Source: Streptomyces sp. ISL-87 (GTDB taxonomy: Bacteria; Actinomycetota; Actinomycetes; Streptomycetales; Streptomycetaceae). Taken from it: a stretch of DNA of 34,597 bases. The notes under the pieces are model-generated. The model had not been told where the DNA came from, did not search any database, and saw nothing but the letters and a program-made list of their open reading frames with translations. Below are positions 33,493 through 34,597 of the stretch, in pieces. The stretch spans positions 1-34,597 of the forward strand of contig NZ_JAGGOY010000074.1 in the NCBI RefSeq assembly GCF_018614095.1, written 5' to 3'. Made by a program: the position numbers and the translations under genes. Each line of letters opens with the position of its first letter. Positions within the stretch are counted from its first letter, which is position 1.

Positions 33493-33506
33493 ACCGATCA
33501 TTCGGT
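33493..33506. promoter_or_regulatory. PaaR-like operator upstream of paaK
   Basis: ACCG-ATCATT-CGGT is an inverted repeat with the ACCG-N6-CGGT core of the binding site of PaaR, the TetR-type repressor of phenylacetate genes in Corynebacterium. The wider arms are less well conserved. It is between the divergent paaK and hydrolase genes and could control both. Confidence 0.55.
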
Positions 33507-33563
33507 AGATTGCCGCACCTCAGCGGCTAAATCAATGACTCGAACGGGTGATCGGCTGGTTGG

Positions 33564-34472
33564 ATGGCGGGCATGTCGATCTTCAGCGCCTCCGCCTCCG
33601 CCTCCGCCTTCACCACCTTCAGCTTCACCACTTACGACGGAACCGAACTCGCCTGCCACGTCCAGGGCGAGGGGGAGCCGCTGATCTGCCTGCCCGGCGG
33701 CGCCATGCGGGCCTCCGCGTACCTCGGCGACCTCGGCGGGCTGGCCGCCACGCGACGGCTGGTCCTGCTCGATTCGCGCGGCACCGGACACTCCGCGTTC
33801 CCGCAGGACGAGTCCACGTACCGCGTGGACCACCAGGTCGCGGATGTGGAGGCGCTACGGGTCCACCTCGGCCTGGAGCGCATGGATCTGCTGGCTCACT
33901 CGGCGTCCGGCAACCTCGCGATGCTCTACCTGGTGGCGTACCCGCAGCGGGTGCGCCGGCTGGCCCTGGTCACCCCCACGGCCTGGGCCGTGGACCTCGC
34001 GCCCAGCCCGGAGCAGCAGCTGGAGGGGGCCCGGCGGCGGGCGGGCAGCGAGCCGTACGACACGGCAATCGCGGCCTACGAGCGGCTCCTGGCGGGTGGC
34101 GGCGGCATCCCCGACGAGGCCGACCGGATCGCGGCCATGCCCCTCGCGTACGGGCGCTGGGACGAGGCGGCCCGCGCCCACGTGGCGGCGAGCACCGGCG
34201 AGCGGAACGCGAAGGCGGCCGCCGCGTACGGCGGCCCCGGCGCCTTCGACCCGCCCGCCACCCGGGCCGCGCTCCGCCGGGTCACCAGTGAGGTGCTGGT
34301 GCTGGCCGGAGAAGTGGACGGCAACCCCGATCCGGCCCTCGCCGCCCGGATCGCCGAGCTCTTCCCGCGCGGAGCGGTCGACGTCCAGCCGGGCGCGGGG
34401 CACTTCCCCTGGCTGGACGATGCGGCCTGGTTCGCGGCCCGGCTGGAGCGGTTCCTGGCCACTGGCGCCTAA
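33564..34472 (+). CDS. Alpha/beta-fold hydrolase
   Basis: A 302-residue hydrolase of the epoxide hydrolase/proline iminopeptidase-like group. A Ser/Ala-rich start (SASASASAFTTFSF, from a CTCCGC simple repeat) precedes the fold: YDGTELACHVQGEGEPLICLPGGAMRASAYLGDLG with the oxyanion region, DSRGTGHSAF near residue 71, the nucleophile elbow LLAHSASGNLAMLYL near 108, an acid-bearing VLVLAGEVDGNPDP near 250 and the catalytic His in QPGAGHFPWLDD near 278. The elbow is Ala-His-Ser-Ala-Ser rather than Gly-x-Ser-x-Gly, an acceptable small-residue variant. A second ATG at 33573 is an equally possible start. It is divergent from paaK; whether it belongs to aromatic catabolism is not clear. Confidence 0.88.
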   Translation: MAGMSIFSASASASAFTTFSFTTYDGTELACHVQGEGEPLICLPGGAMRASAYLGDLGGLAATRRLVLLDSRGTGHSAFPQDESTYRVDHQVADVEALRVHLGLERMDLLAHSASGNLAMLYLVAYPQRVRRLALVTPTAWAVDLAPSPEQQLEGARRRAGSEPYDTAIAAYERLLAGGGGIPDEADRIAAMPLAYGRWDEAARAHVAASTGERNAKAAAAYGGPGAFDPPATRAALRRVTSEVLVLAGEVDGNPDPALAARIAELFPRGAVDVQPGAGHFPWLDDAAWFAARLERFLATGA

Positions 34473-34490
34473 GCGGGGCGCCCCTTAGAC

Positions 34491-34520
34491 GGGGGCGGGC
34501 CGGGGCGGGCCGGGGCGGGC
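34491..34520. repeat. 10-bp tandem repeat, three copies
   Basis: The unit CGGGGCGGGC is present at 34501 and 34511, preceded by a one-mismatch copy at 34491. It lies between the hydrolase stop and a strong hairpin. Confidence 0.85.
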
Positions 34521-34521
34521 C

Positions 34522-34550
34522 GGGGGCGCTCGCCCGAAGCGAGCGCCCCC
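34522..34550 (+). terminator. Strong stem-loop after the hydrolase gene
   Basis: GGGGGCGCTCGC pairs perfectly with GCGAGCGCCCCC over 12 bp around the 5-nt loop CCGAA, about 50 bp after the hydrolase stop. No U-run follows, as is common for Streptomyces terminators. Confidence 0.8.
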
Positions 34551-34597
34551 CGGCTCGGGAGGCGCGGCCGAACTGTCTTACGACCTTGGGGGCAATT

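Overview
This window is very GC-rich actinobacterial DNA, almost certainly from Streptomyces or a close relative such as Kitasatospora. The signs are G/C-saturated third codon positions, GTG/TTG starts, several probably leaderless genes, a Tdh-Kbl pair, an F420-type (Ddn family) reductase, a eukaryotic-type Ser/Thr kinase, an AhlM-like acylase and many TetR/LysR/DeoR regulators. I see no rRNA, tRNA, transposase, integrase, phage gene or CRISPR array. It looks like ordinary, regulator-rich chromosome with metabolic genes.

Layout. 1-1498: end of threonine dehydrogenase and complete kbl (threonine to glycine). 1499-3100: repeat-rich spacer, a LysR regulator and a 49-bp tandem repeat. 3099-6660: an alpha/beta hydrolase, then a DeoR regulator divergent from a translationally coupled sugar-isomerase/class II aldolase pair, probably for an amino sugar or tagatose-type sugar. 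6661-8314: a decayed secreted-peptide gene and an acyl-CoA dehydrogenase preceded by a KstR-type box. 8334-8770: remnants of two minus-strand genes. 8833-13950: a compact run of GNAT acetyltransferase, MpaB-like oxygenase, Ser/Thr kinase with TPRs and FAD oxidoreductase, the last two sharing ATGA. 13958-15713: Ddn-family reductase, a broken FAD monooxygenase, and a TetR regulator with twin palindromic operators. 15723-18993: an unknown protein, an NTF2-like protein and a large secreted serine hydrolase. 19139-21816: a nitronate-monooxygenase-like flavoprotein coupled to an acyl-CoA synthetase. 21996-27318: a ChaA-type antiporter, a penicillin/AHL-acylase homologue and a second acyl-CoA synthetase. 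27425-30466: YihY membrane protein, 4-OT tautomerase, SDR oxidoreductase and divergent LysR regulator. 30595-34472: phytanoyl-CoA-dioxygenase-like protein, FBP-domain (EF-G-binding) protein, phenylacetate-CoA ligase and a second alpha/beta hydrolase.

Themes. CoA-ester chemistry recurs (acyl-CoA dehydrogenase, IpdC-like flavoprotein, two acyl-CoA synthetases, PaaK), with candidate KstR-, TetR- and PaaR-type operators, suggesting scattered lipid, steroid-like and aromatic catabolism. Many intergenic gaps carry a small tandem repeat of a different unit. Two enzymes appear to lack a canonical catalytic residue (SDR Tyr to Pro; PhyH-like first Fe ligand His to Tyr). The best candidates for something little described are the kinase-TPR/FAD-oxidoreductase/MpaB gene run and these altered enzymes. 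I see no clear defence or mobile system.
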